Below, in pieces: positions 13,976 through 16,015 of a stretch of DNA of 16,015 nt. The stretch is from an uncultured Rhodospirillaceae bacterium (GTDB lineage Bacteria > Pseudomonadota > Alphaproteobacteria > Thalassobaculales > Thalassobaculaceae). A program made the translations under genes and the position numbers. The DNA lies in assembly GCA_937891725.1 (NCBI GenBank), contig CALAHL010000877.1:1-16015 (forward strand), read 5' to 3'. Every line of letters begins with the position of its first letter. Position 1 is the stretch's first letter. The notes under the pieces were generated by a model, which saw only the letters and a list, made by a program, of their open reading frames with translations, was not told the DNA's origin and made no database searches.

Positions 13976-14435
13976 CCTTGTCTCCCGCGTGTTCGTCGTC
14001 GTCTTCGTCGTCGCTTTCGGCGGCCGCCACATCGGCCCGCACCCGGGGATCCTGCAGCAAGGCATCGATCCGCATCGAGGTGTCGAACCCGGTGTCGCGT
14101 TTGAAGACCAGACGCGGGGCGTATTTCATGTGGAGCTCGCGGGCCGCGATCCCGGACAGATATCCCGCCACCCGGTTGAGCGCGTCCTGCAGGTCCTTCT
14201 GGGATTCGGCGTCGCCGCCGCCCAGCGGCACGAACCAGACGCTGGCCTGGCGCATGTCCGGCGAGACCGAGACCTCCGAGATGGTCAGGCTGGTCTCGTA
14301 CAGCAGCGGGTCGTGGATCTCGCCCCGCTCGAACGCGCGGGACACCACCCGGCGGATTTCCTCGCCGACCCGCAATTGCCGCTGGCTCGGGCCCTCCCGG
14401 TTCTCGCGACCGGAAGCGTTTTGTCGGTTTGACAT
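13962..14435 (-). CDS. rbfA: 30S ribosome-binding factor RbfA
   Basis: A 157-residue small-subunit maturation factor with a single KH-like domain. Characteristic parts are QRQLRVGEEIRRVVSRAFERGE (18-39), SLTISEVSVSPDMRQASVWFVPL (49-71) and ARELHMKYAPRLVFKRDTGFDTSMRIDALL (97-126). It ends in a strongly acidic tail (ESDDEDDDEH), longer than in E. coli RbfA (133 residues), as seen in other alphaproteobacteria. GGAG lies eight bases before the ATG. It follows infB by 118 bases that contain two hairpins, and overlaps truB by 14 bases. Confidence 0.95.
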   Translation of the reverse strand: MSNRQNASGRENREGPSQRQLRVGEEIRRVVSRAFERGEIHDPLLYETSLTISEVSVSPDMRQASVWFVPLGGGDAESQKDLQDALNRVAGYLSGIAARELHMKYAPRLVFKRDTGFDTSMRIDALLQDPRVRADVAAAESDDEDDDEHAGDKDGAA

Positions 14436-14464
14436 CTTGTGATCTCCAGCCGGGCCCGGATCAA

Positions 14465-14518
14465 GGTCCCCGTTCGCGAAGACGGAGACCGGACAGGCCA
14501 GGGCGTCAGACCCTGGCC
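14465..14518 (-). promoter_or_regulatory. Two adjacent hairpins in the infB-rbfA gap
   Basis: The first has arms GGTCcCCGT (14465-14473) and ACGGaGACC (14482-14490), with one C-A mismatch. The second has perfect arms GGCCAGGG (14496-14503) and CCCTGGCC (14511-14518) with a seven-base loop. Neither is followed by a U-tract on the minus strand, so RNA processing or attenuation is more likely than simple termination. Confidence 0.55.
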
Positions 14519-14553
14519 GTGCCGATCCGGATTGGAAGAGACGACAGCCGGGA

Positions 14554-16015
14554 TCAGCTGTTCGCCGCTTCCTGCTTTTGCACCTCGTCGAGGGTCCGTG
14601 CGACCTCGGTCAGCTCGAAACACTCGATCCGATCGCCCTCGCGGATGTCCTCGTAGTTCTCGAAGGCCATACCGCACTCGTAACCCTCGCGCACCTCCCG
14701 GACCTCGTCCTTGAAGCGCTTCAGGGTCTTCAGCGTGCCCTCGTGGATCACCACATCGTCGCGCAGCAGGCGGACCTTGCAGCCCCGCTTGATGGTGCCG
14801 TCGGTGACCATACAGCCCGCGATCTTGCCGGCCTTGGTGATGTTGAACACCTGACGGATCGAGGCGTAGCCGATGAAGTCTTCCCGGATCGCCGGCGCCA
14901 ACAGGCCGGACAGCAGGCCCTTCACGTCGTCGATCAGGTTGTAGATGATCGAATAGTAGCGGATCTCGACCCCATCCCGTCGGGCCATATCACGGGCCTG
15001 CGGGTTGGCGCGGACGTTGAACGCGATGATCAGGCCGTCCGAGGCCTTGGCAAGCGTCACGTCGCTCTCGCTGATACCGCCGACCGCACCGTGCAGCAGG
15101 CGCGGCTTGACCGTCTCGGTTTCCATCTTATCGAGCGAGCCGCGGATCGCCTCGAGCGTGCCATGCACGTCGGTCTTGACCACCAGACCCAACTCCCGGG
15201 TCTCGCCGGCCTGGATGGCGGACAGCATCTGCTCGACCGTGCCACGGGCACCGGCGGTCGCACTCTTCTCGCGCATCACCCGCTGACGGTAATCGGAAAT
15301 CTCGCGGGCCCGGCTTTCGTTCTCGACGACGACGAACTCGTCACCGGCGAACGGCGTGTTCTGCAGACCCAGAACCTCGACCGGCAGAGACGGGCCGGCC
15401 TCGTCGATCTGCTCACCCCGGTCATTGACCAGAGCCCGCACCCGGCCCCATTCGGCGCCGGCCACGAACACGTCGCCATTGCGCAGGGTGCCGCGCTGGA
15501 CCAGCACGGTCGCGACCGAACCCCGGCCGCGCTCAACCTTGCTCTCGACCACCACACCTTCGGCGCTGCGGTTGGCGTTCGCCTTGATTTCCATGACCTC
15601 GGCCTGCAGCAGTAGGGCTTCCTGAAGCTTGTCGAGGCCTTCGCCGGTCTTGGCGGACACGTCGACGGCGAGCACGTCGCCGCCCATCTCCTCGACCACC
15701 AGATCATGCTGCAGAAGCTCGGTCCGCACCCGTTGCGGGTCCGCACCCGGCGCGTCGATCTTGTTCACGGCTACGATGATCGGAACCTTAGCCGCCTTGG
15801 CGTGGCGGATCGCTTCGACCGTCTGGGCCATGATGCCGTCGTCGGCCGCGACCACCAGGATCACGATGTCGGTGCAGTCCGCGCCGCGGGCCCGCATCTC
15901 GGTGAAGGCGGCGTGGCCCGGCGTATCGATGAAGGTGATCCGGTCGCCGGAGGCGATCTCGATCTGATAGGCGCCGATATGCTGGGTGATGCCTCCGGCC
16001 TCACCGGCCGCGACA
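14554..16015 (-). CDS. infB: Translation initiation factor IF-2, C-terminal part (cut by window edge)
   Basis: About 486 codons are visible; the N-terminal region and the G1 P-loop lie beyond the right edge. IF-2 is the GTPase that delivers initiator tRNA to the 30S subunit. G-domain motifs seen are G2 (GGITQHIGAY), G3 (DTPGHAAF), G4 (NKID) and G5 (SAKTGEGL). Domain II follows (VVESKVERGRGSVATVLVQRG), then domain III (ELGLVVKTDVHGTLEAIRGSL, AVGGISESDVTLA) and the fMet-tRNA-binding C-terminal domain (IRQVFNITKAGKIAGCMVTDG, GYECGMAFENYEDIREGD). The stop is at 14554-14556. In the usual cluster nusA lies upstream of infB, beyond this window. Confidence 0.98.
   Translation of the reverse strand, partial: VAAGEAGGITQHIGAYQIEIASGDRITFIDTPGHAAFTEMRARGADCTDIVILVVAADDGIMAQTVEAIRHAKAAKVPIIVAVNKIDAPGADPQRVRTELLQHDLVVEEMGGDVLAVDVSAKTGEGLDKLQEALLLQAEVMEIKANANRSAEGVVVESKVERGRGSVATVLVQRGTLRNGDVFVAGAEWGRVRALVNDRGEQIDEAGPSLPVEVLGLQNTPFAGDEFVVVENESRAREISDYRQRVMREKSATAGARGTVEQMLSAIQAGETRELGLVVKTDVHGTLEAIRGSLDKMETETVKPRLLHGAVGGISESDVTLAKASDGLIIAFNVRANPQARDMARRDGVEIRYYSIIYNLIDDVKGLLSGLLAPAIREDFIGYASIRQVFNITKAGKIAGCMVTDGTIKRGCKVRLLRDDVVIHEGTLKTLKRFKDEVREVREGYECGMAFENYEDIREGDRIECFELTEVARTLDEVQKQEAANS

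Noticed and set aside
13976..14065. 30-residue extension of TruB into rbfA
   Set aside because: It translates the acidic-tail codons of rbfA in another frame; the TruB family starts at 13975.
13199..14104. 301-codon open frame opposite truB
   Set aside because: Antisense shadow of truB; no recognisable protein.
14578..15615. 345-codon open frame on the plus strand opposite infB
   Set aside because: Antisense shadow of the conserved IF-2 sequence.

Overview
This window is ordinary chromosomal DNA from a GC-rich alphaproteobacterium. A Rhodospirillales-like lineage is my best guess, judged from the style of the sdhCDAB operon and the other protein sequences; no rRNA or other taxonomic marker is present. 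It carries well-conserved housekeeping genes with accessory metabolic genes between them. I see no transposase, integrase, phage gene, CRISPR array, tRNA or rRNA.

Layout, left to right. (1) 1-730, minus: the N-terminal part of a Lon-related AAA ATPase/protease, cut by the left edge. (2) 884-1669, plus: a PcaD-like alpha/beta hydrolase, divergent from (1). (3) 1673-2530, minus: pyridoxal kinase pdxY, tail-to-tail with (2). (4) 2602-3486, plus: a CitE/HpcH-family CoA-ester lyase or thioesterase, divergent from pdxY. (5) 3496-4014, minus: a secreted pentapeptide-repeat protein, tail-to-tail with (4). (6) 4402-7880, plus: the complete sdhC-sdhD-sdhA-sdhB operon for succinate dehydrogenase (complex II), preceded by a 387-base gene-free leader with a 14-bp tandem repeat and closed by a clear intrinsic terminator. 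(7) 8014-9524, plus: a two-gene unit of a periplasmic SIMPL-like protein and a YgfF-like SDR oxidoreductase, overlapping by ATGA. (8) 9553-10200, minus: a glutathione S-transferase-like protein. (9) 10286-16015, minus: the classic translation and RNA-decay cluster infB-rbfA-truB-rpsO-pnp, with infB cut by the right edge.

The sdh genes build the four subunits of one membrane complex that feeds electrons from succinate to quinone. The infB cluster joins translation initiation (IF-2), 30S maturation (RbfA, S15), tRNA pseudouridine-55 synthesis (TruB) and 3'-5' RNA decay (PNPase) in the order known from most proteobacteria. The genes in 1-4014 alternate in strand and look like independent transcription units.

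I found no convincing undescribed system. The most useful leads are non-coding: the tandem repeat in front of the sdhC ribosome-binding site, palindromes or hairpins in the sdhC-sdhD and sdhA-sdhB gaps, a perfect 13-bp stem between rpsO and pnp, two hairpins between infB and rbfA, and a possible leaderless start for pdxY. On the protein side, the secreted pentapeptide-repeat protein with cysteines at both ends and the SIMPL/SDR pair are the least characterised.
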